A stretch of DNA of 64,000 bases from Akebia trifoliata (Eukaryota > Streptophyta > Magnoliopsida > Ranunculales > Lardizabalaceae). Under the pieces are notes generated by a model, which did no database searches, had not been told where the DNA came from, and worked only from the letters and a program-made list of their open reading frames with translations. This document shows positions 48,034 through 58,900 of this stretch, piece after piece. Every line of letters starts with the position of its first letter. Positions within the stretch are counted from its first letter, which is position 1. Position numbers and translations under genes: made by a program. The stretch covers positions 21,520,586-21,584,585 of the forward strand of contig CM030707.1 of NCBI GenBank assembly GCA_017979445.1, read 5' to 3'.

Positions 48034-50139
48034 TGTAGACATGAAATGTTCGCCATGAACTTCAATACTACATTGTTTGGAGTCGCCACCATTCTTTTTT
48101 ATAAATGGGTGTGAATGGGCACCCGAATCAATTTTTTTTTTGAAAACCATTTTTTATGGCATTGTAATGACTCTCAATCATGGAAAAGGTATGGTCTACC
48201 TAAAATCTAAGTAAGGGGATTCGGTTAGAGAATGGGGAAGGTATTAAGCACCCCATTCTCTCCACCTAAGGTGGTTACCTTTAGATTTGGCCATTTTTTG
48301 AAAAAAGATTAAATAAACAAGTAGAATGCATGAGATGCATGAAGTGGGTGAGTGCTCATAGTGTGTATGTACCTCATTAGAAGAGGATTTGATGTTGGTG
48401 TTGACATAAGAAATATCTTATGGAAGAAGACATTCTATGGTGTCAACACACTTTTGCATGAGTTGAGATGTTGGTTTGGGATTTTAGAGAAATTCCATGG
48501 ATGGAATACCCTTAGATCCATAACCTTAATACATGCATGTTTAGCTAGAAACTTAGTGTTTTAACCCCATCAAGAGAGTTACACATTTCTTCATCATAGC
48601 CAACATGTGTGATGTGTGTGCATAGTGTACATTATGATGCATGATATGAGAATGGGTTAAAAAAAGGCTTCAACCTCCATCCTTTCGACCAAACCGCCTC
48701 AAGCATTCCATGCCCAAGGTTGAGGTTCAATCTACTCGGGATGAAGGAGGGTTCTCCATTACATCTTAAAGGCTTCTAAAAATAAAAAGAGAGGGATAGA
48801 AGAAGAAGATGCAAAATAGAAACAAAAACAAATAAATAACTATTATCCCACCTTGTCCCCTTGGAAGTCTTGAATGAATCTTGAACTTGAGTAATGGACT
48901 TAGGACTTGAAAGATGTAGTTGAGGGTTGAGAGATAAGGGTTGAGAGATGAGAGATAAGTAGAGAATTTGGTAGAGTTTTAGGTTGAGAGATGGGGGCTT
49001 GAGAGCATGAGTTGTTCATGGGAATTGAGGGTATTTATAGAGTTTTTGGAGAACTTTTGGGGATAAAGTGGTCCAACCCTAAAAATAATGAAAATGGACA
49101 TGAGGTTTAGGTTGTTTCTTTTTGGATTTTTCATTTGTATGAGGGTAAAGATGACATTTGTGAAAAAACCCTAAAAGCATGCTTTGATCCTTGGTTTTTT
49201 GGTAAATAGAGGTGAGAGAACAAAGGTACTTTTGGGAGGATGAATGGGGGAGTGACATGTGTAAAGGTGGAGTGGTAGGTAAAAAGTAGATCTTGATTTA
49301 TTTGTAAATAACTCATAAAGCAAGGGTGGAAGTGTAGTTTTGAAATGGACCAATGGGAAAACAAAAGCACATTTGGGAGGGTGAATAGGAGGATGACATG
49401 TGTAAAGGTGAAGTGGTATGTGAAAAGTAGACTTTGGTTCATTTGTAAATAACTCATAAAGCAAGGGTAGAAGTATATTTTTGAAATGGACTAATGGGAG
49501 GACTCCATGTATGTACTTGAAGATTCCCACCTTTTGAGGGTATAATGGGAAGTTCTCTCACCTTGATGGATTATTACCAAAGACCCAATAACCTTTTTGG
49601 TTTGACTAAACTTTTTGAGAAGGGCATTCTAGAGTTTTCACAAAAGAAAAGTTGACCCTCCAATTAGATGATGCATTGGGTGTTGGAGGCTTATGAGGTA
49701 TCAACATGTGTCATCTTGTGAAGGGGTGAGAGAATGGACTTGGAGTGGGTTTGGTTTTGGGCTTAGAGAATGGATATTGTTTTGGGCTTAGGTTGGGCTA
49801 GAAAGTGGATTTAGGTTATGGGTTTAGAGTGGCATTGGGTATAGGTTGGGCTAGGTAATGGATTTGGGTAATTGGATTTAGAATGGCATTGGGTTTTGGG
49901 CTTAGGTTGGGGGAGGAAATGGACCTTGATTATGGTATGGGTGATGGATAATGGATACGAATTTGGAGTGGGTTAGGGACAAGGTTGAGCATGCAAACTA
50001 TATGACATGATGCATGTATGCATGAATGATGATGCCAAGTGGCAATGCGGGTCCGTCAAAGAGCTTGAATTCTAAATCGGAATCAACTCGAGAAAATTTG
50101 AATCTTTCTAACGGGTTCGTGCAAATTGGGGTGTCTACA
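48034..50139 (-). mobile_element. 3' LTR of the Tat-type gypsy element
   Basis: In element orientation it opens TGTAGACACCCCAATTTG (from 50139) and closes CATTTCATGTCTACA (at 48034). It is 2106 bp. The 5-base left flank is CATAC (48029-48033). A TATA box (TATAAATA in element orientation) is at 49032-49039. U3 carries a 141-bp tandem pair (about 49222-49505) and a GGTTGGGCTTAG-rich minisatellite (49740-49960). Compared by eye with the part of the 5' LTR in the window, it differs at only about nine sites. Confidence 0.95.
49222..49505. repeat. 141-bp tandem pair in the LTR U3
   Basis: GACATGTGTAAAGGTG occurs at 49254 and 49395, with about 140 bp of similar sequence around each, including TTTGTAAATAACTCATAAAG. 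The pair is 180-470 bases upstream of the LTR TATA box in element orientation. Such U3 repeats often act as enhancers; here that is inference. The right LTR carries the same pair. Confidence 0.85.
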
Positions 50140-50152
50140 GCTGCCCCTCTTT
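50140..50152 (-). other. Polypurine tract
   Basis: On the minus strand AAAGAGGGGCAGC lies directly before the 3' LTR terminus TGTAGACA, the expected plus-strand DNA primer site. Confidence 0.9.
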
Positions 50153-52066
50153 GTAGGAGTTGCTTGCAAAGAACTGCAAAGAATAAAAATAGACCCTTTA
50201 TTTGCACGAATCCGAAGTAATTTATTGCATGATGATTAAAAATCGTCGGATAGATTGAAGATGTTTGTAAGGCGTGACTACCCAAGCACGGGGTCTGACA
50301 GGGTTAGCCTTGTTGAAACCCTTGACTTTGTGGCACGGAGCTCGTTTGAAATCTTGGATTGATTTTTTGATAAGTTTTGGAAAATGATTGACGTTTTAAA
50401 CCATGCAATGCAATTTTGAGATTTTTTTTTTCTTTGTTTATTCCTAACTTCGAACTTCCATGTTCCCTTTTCATGGAAGTTACAGGATCGTCTTGAGAAA
50501 GCTTAACGTAGCGTGATCGTCCTTGAGAGAGACTTGCATGATGGTATGATATTTGAGTATTTGGTATGTTGTCATGCCTCGGATATGGAGAGAATCATCG
50601 TTGACCAAGCTGCTCAGATCGAAGCCTTAAAGGATGACTTGATGTCTACTACACTTTCTAGGAAAATGCTTGAGTGGCTCTTTGCCCGCTATTCCTTCTT
50701 GTACCCTGCTTTTAATGAGAATGATATAGCACTATTTGAAATAAATGAAATAGATTTTTTACATAGTGGCCTCAGATATATCTACTGCTTTCGAAAACAC
50801 TTGATTTTAAGAAAAGTCCCAGATTCTTCGTCATAGGCCAAAAATAGTAATTTTGATGATGCACACATTTTTTTTTTTTTATTTTAAGGTTTTAAAAGAT
50901 TGCCTTTGTCGAATAAACTGTGACAGACTGTGTTTGAAAACTCTGAAAGTTAACGATCATGGTACCTTTGCCAAATGTCGAGGATACAAGTGTCAGCTTA
51001 TCCTTAACCTCTTTAGAGTCATCCCCGAGATTGAAAATTTTGACTGAGTTATCTTCGCTGTATCCGTTGGAATATTGAAGATTTCGAGATTTTTGCCGTC
51101 CACAGTTTATACTCTTGCGGGCCAGGAGTTGTTTTTTTTTTTTTTTTTTTTTTTGTTTTTTTTTGTTTTTTGTTTTTTTTTTTTTTGTTTTTTTTTTTTT
51201 TTGTTTTTTCATTTTTGCCCCTGGCGCCAATTACGGTTTTCACCAGACCTGATTTCCACATTTTTGCGCATCGACGCCCTTTTTGGGTTTTCATCGTGCC
51301 GGTGGTTTTGATCTTGCCATAGCCTGATTTTTTTTACTCACAGTGCCCTGACGGGTTTTCACCATGCCCTTTCAGTCTGCTTACTTTATAGATTTTCACT
51401 TTGAATACCTCCTTGATTTCTCTGTGCCCCTCATGGCTTGGTGACTCAAGTTGAGCTACGAGATCGAACACTGTACTCTTCTAGTGACGCTCTTTCTTGA
51501 GTAACAAATCTGGACTCCCCTCTCGAGTTCCTCCGACGATTTTCATGGTACGGTGACTCAAGTTGAGCTTCGAGATTAATGACTCTACACTTCGAGTCGC
51601 TCTTTTTTTTCGAATATTCGATCTGGCCTCCCCTCTCGGGTCTTCCAACGACTTTGGTAGCTTGAAATTTGACTTAAGTAGCAAAATCAATTATACCCTG
51701 ACGATGTTTTTCATGACATGCTTCCACCGTGATCGAGTTACCTTGAGTCATTCCTTGATCTGAAAGGACTTTAAATAGGACGAAACATAGGCTTAAGTTA
51801 GGGTTGTAAAAGGATGTAAGAAAGGATGAGTCTGGATTTATTGATGGGTAGATTGGACATGGGGTTTGTCTGTTTTTGTTTCGAAAATATGATCTATGTC
51901 TCCTCCCATCGTCACACGAACTTGTTTAGGTAAGAGATTTGGGTCGAGCTTAAGATCAGACATTCGAGGTTTTTGACTTTTTGATTTTTTTGTACTTTTA
52001 GCCGTTCACAGTTTATCCTCATGCGGGCCAGGAGTATACTTTGGTATTTTTGTTTTGACTTTTGAC

Positions 52067-52101
<35 letters not shown>

Positions 52102-52224
52102 TGGTGGTGACTTGCCCCGGTCCTAGGTTAAGAAATGAATGTGATGGCTCAAAGAGGGTTAACTAAGGGTAGATAATTGTTCAGGTAGTAGAAAGATGGC
52201 CTCTCTTCATTTCAAGGAACGACT
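50153..52224 (-). other. 3' non-coding region of the Tat element
   Basis: 2.1 kb between integrase and polypurine tract. It holds a 112-bp direct repeat (51440-51551 and 51552-51660, starting GGTGACTCAAGTTGAGCT). A 36-base word, starting GCCGTCCACAGTTTAT at 51095 and GCCGTTCACAGTTTAT at 52001, is each time followed by a long T tract (51131-51206 and 52071-52100). Low-complexity 3' regions are usual for this lineage. I see no further gene. A 107-residue antisense frame at 50513-50836 matches nothing I know. Confidence 0.75.
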
Positions 52225-53949
52225 TTAGGCGTAATATTTTTTAACGGTGTCAGCATTGATCGGTTGCGGAAAGACTTCCCCGTCCATCTCTGTGAGAATC
52301 AGCGCTCCTCCAGACAGTACCTTTTGGACGACGAATGGCCCCTCGTAATTTGGACGAAACTTCCCTCTCACATCTTCCTGTATTGGTAAGATCTTCTTCA
52401 GAACTAAGTCTCCGGGTACAAACTCTCTAGGTCGAACCTTCTTGTTATAAGCTCGTGCTATTCTCCGTTGATAAGTTTGCCCATGACAGATTGCTGAAAG
52501 TCGTTTCTCTTCTATTAAGTTCAACTGATCGAATCGGGCTTGGACCCATTCTGCTTCATCCAATTCGACTTCCTTTAATATCCGAAGGGAGGGAATCTCG
52601 ACCTCAACGGGCAAGACTGCTTCCATTCCGTAGACCAGTGAATAAGGCGTTGCCCCAGTCGAAGTCCGGATTGACGTTCGATAAGCATGTAGAGCGAAGG
52701 GTAACATCTCATGCCAATCCTTATAAGTAACGGCCATTTTCTCGATGATCTTCTTGATGTTTTTGTTAGCGGCTTCAACTGCTCCATTCATCTTTGGTCT
52801 GTAAATGACTGAGTTGTGATGGGTGATCTGAAAATCTTTGCACATCTTAGACATGTCTTTGTTCTTGAGATTTTTGGCGTTATCGGTTACTATCCCGCTT
52901 GGGAGGCCGTACCGACATATGATGTTGTTCTTCACAAACTTCAAGACATTGCTTCTCGTGACATTGGCGTAAGATGCTGCTTCTACCCATTTCGTAAAGT
53001 AGTCTATGGCGACTAAGATGAAGCGATGCCCATTGGAAGCTTGAGGATTGATCTGTCCGATGACATCCATGCCCCAGAGTGAGAAGGGCCAGGGAGAAGT
53101 CATATTGTGCAATTCTGAAGGTGGTGCGTTGATCTTGTTGGCATAGATTTGACACAAGTGACATTTTCGAACATGTTGATATCCGTCGCTCTCCATAGTC
53201 ATCCAGTAGTAACCCATTCTCATAATCTTCTTTGCGAGCATATGTCCATTCATGTGAGGTCCACAGACTCCTCCATGCACAGTCTCGATTAAGCGTTGAG
53301 CTTCTGTCTGTGTTACACACCTGAGGAGGACCTCGTGATGCGACTTTTTGTACAAGACTCCGCTACTCAAGAAGAACTGTCCTGCCAATCTCTGAATAGT
53401 CTTTCGGTCCGTCGTTGTGGCATCGGGTGGGAAAGTTCGGTCCTCTAAGAATGCCTTGATGTCTGCATACCATGGTTTTTCTTCAGGTTCTTCGATCTCC
53501 ACCGGCAAGCAATATGCTGGCTCATCTTGAATACCAACCTCCAGAGGGTCGACTATGGTGTCTTCAGAGATGCTGATCATTGAGGCCAGAGTAGCCAGTG
53601 CATCTGCAAACTGGTTCTTAGCCCTCGGCATGTAAGTAAAGGAGATTCGGGTGAAGTTTGAACTTAGATCTTCGAGATACTCATGATACGGAACCAGTCT
53701 CTGCTCTCGGGTCTTCCATTCTCCTGTTGTCTGGTATACTACCAGACTTGAGTCTCCAAATACATCTAATTCATCCACTTCGAGGTCGATCGCTGCTTTC
53801 AACCCCACAATGCATGCTTCATACTCGGCTTCGTTATTCGAACATTGAAATCTTAATCTGACTGCAATGGGGATGTGTGTTCCGTCTGGCTTAACCAAGA
53901 CTGCCCCAATTCCATTTCCCTTTTGATTTACTGCTCCATCGAAATACAT
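52225..53949 (-). CDS. Second RNase H and integrase of the Tat element
   Basis: A 574-residue frame from the ATG at 53949. The N-terminus YFDGAVNQKGNGIGAVLV starts an archaeal-type RNase H, with NNEAEYEACIVGL, GDSSLVV and NQFADALA carrying its acidic residues. Then comes integrase: an HHCC zinc finger (HGGVCGPHMNGH ... CHLCQ), the DDE core (WGMDVIGQI, VTDNAKNL, NGAVEAANKNIKK) and a basic C-terminal domain ending PQPINADTVKKYYA. No chromodomain is seen, consistent with Tat. RNase H trims RNA in the hybrid. Integrase inserts the DNA copy. Normally this is fused to RT; here a one-base shift near 53950 separates the frames. Confidence 0.93.
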   Translation of the reverse strand: MYFDGAVNQKGNGIGAVLVKPDGTHIPIAVRLRFQCSNNEAEYEACIVGLKAAIDLEVDELDVFGDSSLVVYQTTGEWKTREQRLVPYHEYLEDLSSNFTRISFTYMPRAKNQFADALATLASMISISEDTIVDPLEVGIQDEPAYCLPVEIEEPEEKPWYADIKAFLEDRTFPPDATTTDRKTIQRLAGQFFLSSGVLYKKSHHEVLLRCVTQTEAQRLIETVHGGVCGPHMNGHMLAKKIMRMGYYWMTMESDGYQHVRKCHLCQIYANKINAPPSELHNMTSPWPFSLWGMDVIGQINPQASNGHRFILVAIDYFTKWVEAASYANVTRSNVLKFVKNNIICRYGLPSGIVTDNAKNLKNKDMSKMCKDFQITHHNSVIYRPKMNGAVEAANKNIKKIIEKMAVTYKDWHEMLPFALHAYRTSIRTSTGATPYSLVYGMEAVLPVEVEIPSLRILKEVELDEAEWVQARFDQLNLIEEKRLSAICHGQTYQRRIARAYNKKVRPREFVPGDLVLKKILPIQEDVRGKFRPNYEGPFVVQKVLSGGALILTEMDGEVFPQPINADTVKKYYA

Positions 53950-55866
53950 TTTCCAAGTAGATTTTCATCGTCGCTCTCGGCTTCAGCAAATAAGATGGCT
54001 TCATCAGGAAAATTTGTCTTTAGTGGCTCATAGTCGGGCAAAGGGTGTTCCGCTAAGTGGTCAGCAATAGCTTGTCCTTTAATGGCCTTTTGAGTGACAT
54101 AGGTGATGTCAAACTCGGATAATAGTAGCTGCCATTTTGCAGTGCGTCCTGTTAGCGCCGGTTTCTCGAAGAGGTACTTCAAAGGATCCATTCGAGCAAC
54201 GAGCATAGTCGAATAGCTAAGCAAGTAGTGGCGTAGTCGTTGTGATGCCCAAACGAGGGCACAACACGTTTTTTCGAGGGTTGAATAGTTTACCTCGTAA
54301 CTTGTGAACTTCTTGCTGAGGTAATAGATGGCACGCTCTTTTCGACCTGTTTCATCATGTTGCCCCAGTACACAGCCCATGGAGTTTTCTTGTACGGAAA
54401 GATACATCAGTAGAGGTCGACCCGATGTAGGTGGAACTAAAACTGGTGGATTAAGCAAGTATCTTTTAATCTTGTCGAAAGCTTCTTGACAGTCTTCATT
54501 CCATTCTTTCGGTTCATTCTTCTTCAGCAGTTTGAATACTGGCTCACAGATCGGAGTTAGTTGCGCGATGAACCGACTAATGTACTGAATTCTTCCAAGG
54601 AATCCCCTGATCTCTTTCTCTGATTTGGGTGGTTCCATATTTATGATGTACTTCGTTTTAGCTGGATCGACTTCGATGCCTCTTCTACTGACAATGAACC
54701 CCAATAACTTCCCTGATGTTGCCCCAAATACACATTTTGCCGGATTAAGCCTTAAGCTGTACTTCCTTAATCGATCAAATAGTTTCTTCAAGTTTACCAA
54801 ATGATCCTCGTCGAGATTGGATTTAGCTATCATGTCGTCCACGTATACCTCTATCTCTTTGTGGATCATGTCATGAAATAAGGCCGTCATGGCTCGTTGG
54901 TAAGTTGCTCCAGCGTTCTTGAGACCGAATGGCATAACCTTATAATGGAAGGTACCCCAAGGTGTAATGAACGCAGTCTTCTCTTGATCTTCTTCCGCCA
55001 TTTTTATTTGATTGTAACCCGAGAAGCCGTCCATGAACGAGAACATACCGTGCCCAGCTGTATTATCGACCAGAGTGTCGATGTGTGGTAATGGAAAGTC
55101 ATCTTTTGGACTGGCTCTGTTCAGATCTCTGTAGTCCACGCACATACGTACCTTTCCATCTTTCTTTGGTACAGGAACGACATTAGCGAGCCACTCAGGG
55201 TAGGTGGATACTGCGAGAAACCCTGCTTGGAACTGTTTCATTACTTCATCCTTGACCTTAAGTGTCCATTCTGGTTTCAATCTTCGTAATTTCTGCTTAA
55301 CTGGCTTACTTCCCGATTTGATAGGTAACTTGTGGACAACTAGATCTGTGTCTAAACCAGGCATGTCTTGGTAGGACCATGCGAAGACATCTTGGTACTG
55401 CTGTAAGAACTTTGTCATCTCTTTTTTCTGTTCAATCGTTAATAGGGCTCCGATTTTAACGATCCGTGGGTCATCTTCAGTGCCTAGGTTCACTGAGTCT
55501 GTATCCTCTATATTTGGCTGAACACCCTTCTCGTGATGTTCTATGAGTTCTTTAATTTCTTTTGGAGGATATTCAACCTCTTCCTCTAACTCTTCTTCAA
55601 TCCCCATGAGATCAAAGTCGAGCTCGAGGTCAAAGTCGTATTCTTCTCTTTCATACTCTGTTCTGTCACAAGGCTCATTCAACTGAGGAAATTCTTTGAA
55701 AACCTCGGGTATTTTGAAGATTTCTGAATTTTTTGAATTTTTGAGAATATTTGATTTTTTTGAATTTTGGAGAGTTTTTGATTTTTTTGAATTTTGAAAG
55801 ATTTTTGATTTTTTTGGATTTTGAGAACTTTTTGATTTTTTTGGATTTTGTGGACTATCTGTATTC
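53928..55866 (-). CDS. Reverse transcriptase and first RNase H of the Tat element
   Basis: The open frame reaches up to 56060 but has no ATG there. I start it at 55866, after a strong splice-acceptor-like tract (TTTTCTTTATCTTGTTTCAG). It opens with five or six NPKKSK/NSKKSK repeats (55700-55860) and an acidic region. RT follows: VDYRDLNRASPKDDFPLPHI, FMDGFSGYNQI, the catalytic YVDDM near 54835-54850, and LGFIVSRRGIEVDP. The first RNase H has YYLSKKFTSYEVNYSTLEK and TAKWQLLLSEFDI. It ends at 53928 with an overlap of 22 bases with the next frame. It copies element RNA into DNA. Confidence 0.9.
55700..55860 (-). repeat. Short tandem repeat coding KS-rich units before RT
   Basis: Repeats of about 27-30 bases around AATCCAAAAAAATCAAAAA encode NPKKSK-like hexamers and longer units. 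The tract lies just downstream of the acceptor-like site and is probably an unstructured linker. Confidence 0.8.
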
Positions 55867-55981
55867 CTGAAACAAGATAAAGAAAAATCATGCAAATTCA
55901 TTAGCAACGAAGGTGAGCCCCCAAAACAGTTTTGCTCCGAGGACGAGGGCTCATTACGGTCCTCGGGCAGATGAGATTTTG

Positions 55982-58900
55982 CTAATGACGTTTTTTTTTG
56001 GAGGCCGTAGGGATTCTGGACCCCATAGAGGCCTCGTAAGTGATCGGGTATTCCTCCCAATTCTTGAAAACTTGCCCTTCTTCTGCAGGGCGGATAAGTT
56101 GGGAAGGTGACTCCCTTGATGGTTCAGATATGACCATCACTTCTGGGTGACTGTCGTCAAATCCGGGCGCAGGTATTTGTAAGGTGGGTGGAATTACGAC
56201 AGATCCCCAATCGATTTGAAAGGGGAACGGTGATTTTTCTTCTTCGCATGTTGCGACTTCCGCCTTGGCGGGCTCTCTTTCTTCTTCCTCTTGACGCCAT
56301 TCGGAATCCCCTCCGAACAAGATGTCCATGCCATCTGTAAAGGAATGCGGGGACTCAACGAATGAGTCTTCTTGTAATTGAACGGGCTCGATACTTACGA
56401 TACTTGGTTCTCCTGTGTGACTTGTCGGTGGCAGTTCTGCCGAGTCATTTGACTTTTTCAAGGATGGTGGGAAGCTGATGTTGATATGTGGTACTTTGCC
56501 CAAGTTCCCCACATTAGGCTCTCTGTTCTGTCTTCGTGCAAGTCGAAGCTCCCTCTTCTTATCCTTCATATCAGAGATGTCTTTCCTCGTAGGCTTGAAT
56601 CCAAGACCAAAGTAAGGAATGTATTTTCGTATGCTGATCAACGTGGCCCTGCCTTTTCCTTTAGGCCCTAACCCTTGTTTCGGACGATATCCCGCCCTTT
56701 TCATCACTCGTCCGACCATTAGGTTTGCTTTTGACCACCTTGCCCTTGTCTTCTCTTTTCCCCTTTGAATGTGATTGATAGATGTAAATTGAAAGGCGTG
56801 AAACCCCTCTTTATCCCCGGTTATTTCTACATCGATATAAGGCACATCCGGCGATCGATCGGCTGGTATGAGATTTTCTGCGAGGACCGATATCATTCGC
56901 TGTCCCATGATGAATTTGACTCGCTGGTGCAAGGAAGAGGGGACTGCCCCTGCGGTGTGGATCCAGGGTCTTCCTAGAAGGAGATTGAATGCCGAGGGTA
57001 TGTCCAAGATCTCGAATGTTATTTCGAAAGTACATGATCCGATAGTGACTGGGAGATCCAGTTCTCCTAATGACTCAGTTTTTCTACTATCAAAAGCCCT
57101 TACGGTCCTTCTAGTTGGCCGGAGGTAAGATAAATCCGCGTTTAACTTGTGCACAGTTTGCAGAGGACAGACATTAAGAGCCGAACCATTGTCGATCAGT
57201 ACCCTTGCTACCATCATACCTTTGCACATCACCATAATGTGCAATGGTTCAATGTGTCCGCGTCCTCCGCTAATAAGCTCATCCTCGGTGAAGGTGATCG
57301 GATTGGAGGCCATGATCTGACCTACTGTCTTTTCCAACTCTTCTGGTGAGGTGGTCTCAGGTACATGTGCATTGCTAAGGACTTTGAGTAGTGCTTCCCG
57401 ATGATGCTCTGAGTTTAAAAGTAAGTCAAAGATACTGATTTGAGCTGGCATTCTATTCAACTGCTCTACTATGTTGTACTCACTCTTTCGAATGAGCTTG
57501 AGGAGGTCTGTTGCCTCCTTGTCAGTTACCCTACTCTTCTTCTTTTCTGGTTCCCCTTGAAGTGTTTGTTCTTCCTCTACCAGCTTTCCTTTCCCTTTTT
57601 CTTTTCTTCTATCATCTTCCTCGTTCTGCCTTTTTTGTTCTTTTTCTGGTATTTTGTAGCATCTTCCTGATCTGGTCATATGACCAATGTCTGTTACCAT
57701 GACCTCTTTCGGTTTCTCAATTCCTGCAGATGTTACGATCAGCGTCTCATAACTCCATGGGACGGTTTGGCTGGAGCAGTATAGGAAGGATTTAGGGGAC
57801 ATGATGGTCATGGGTTGAGGATCTGGCTTTACATGGAGGATAAGAGGTGGCGGACTAGGTTTGATGGTTGATGTAGGGGTGTTTGGGGTTTGTGGGTTGG
57901 TATAAGATAGGATGAGGGGTGGTCGAGAGGAAAAGCTTGAAGTTTGAGGGGTCGGTGTAGCGTAGGGTATGACAAGGGGTGGTCGGGAAGAAGGGCCTGA
58001 CGTTGGTATGGTGCACGGTATAATGAGAGGTGGACGAGCAGTAGAACTTGAAATTGTTGATGTGTAGGGTATAATGAGAGGTGGTCGTGAAGGATTTGAA
58101 GTTTGGGAGTTGGAGTGAATTGTGAGATTGGCCAGTCTGACGGGAAGTTGGGATAGTGGTTGGTGGATTGTATCTTGTGGTAATGCATTGATGCTTGATG
58201 ACGTTGGTTCTTTTCTCAAATTGACTCTAACTTTAGAGCCAATAGGTGCTATCAAAACTGAAGGGTTGAAGCTTGGTTCATCCCTCTCTATGGCATTGAC
58301 TGTCGGCCCATTACCTCCCCCATTATGCGTCGGTAGCGGGTTCTGATTGATATTCTGCTGAGGTGCTTGAGTTGCCGGACCATCCAAGATGATCGTTTTC
58401 CTGTCGATTAAATTCTGCACTTGGTGCTTGAGTTGCCAACATTGGTCGGTAGCATGCCCCGGTGCACCCATGTGAAATTCACAGAATTGATTGGGATTGT
58501 ACCCTGGTCCCTTTATCGCCTCTGGGTTTGGCTGCCTCTTAGTGAGATATTCTCCCCTGAGTAGTGCTGGGAGTAGTTCGGATAGAGTCATAGGCAGACG
58601 AGTGAAGACTCGAGGGATTCTGTTAGGTCTACGCTGCTCGGTTTGATGGTTCTGGGCGAACTGTGGGTTCTGACCAAATACTGGATTTTGACCAAACTGA
58701 AATACTGGTGGAGCTGGTGTAGCTTGAGGTGGGTTCACCTTGAAAGGGACCTGAGGTATTGGCGGCCTCTGGTTTGAGATGAAAAAAGGTTGAACAGGTT
58801 GTACATTGTTAACTTGTGCTTCTTCTTTCTTCTTGTTCAAAACTACCGGTTTCCGTTGAGTAGACCCCCCTACTGGTGCCCCTAGACTGGACAAGTCGTA

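Noticed and set aside
50513..50836. 107-codon plus-strand frame inside the Tat 3' region
   Set aside because: Antisense to the element, no recognisable motif, and in a low-complexity region; most likely chance.
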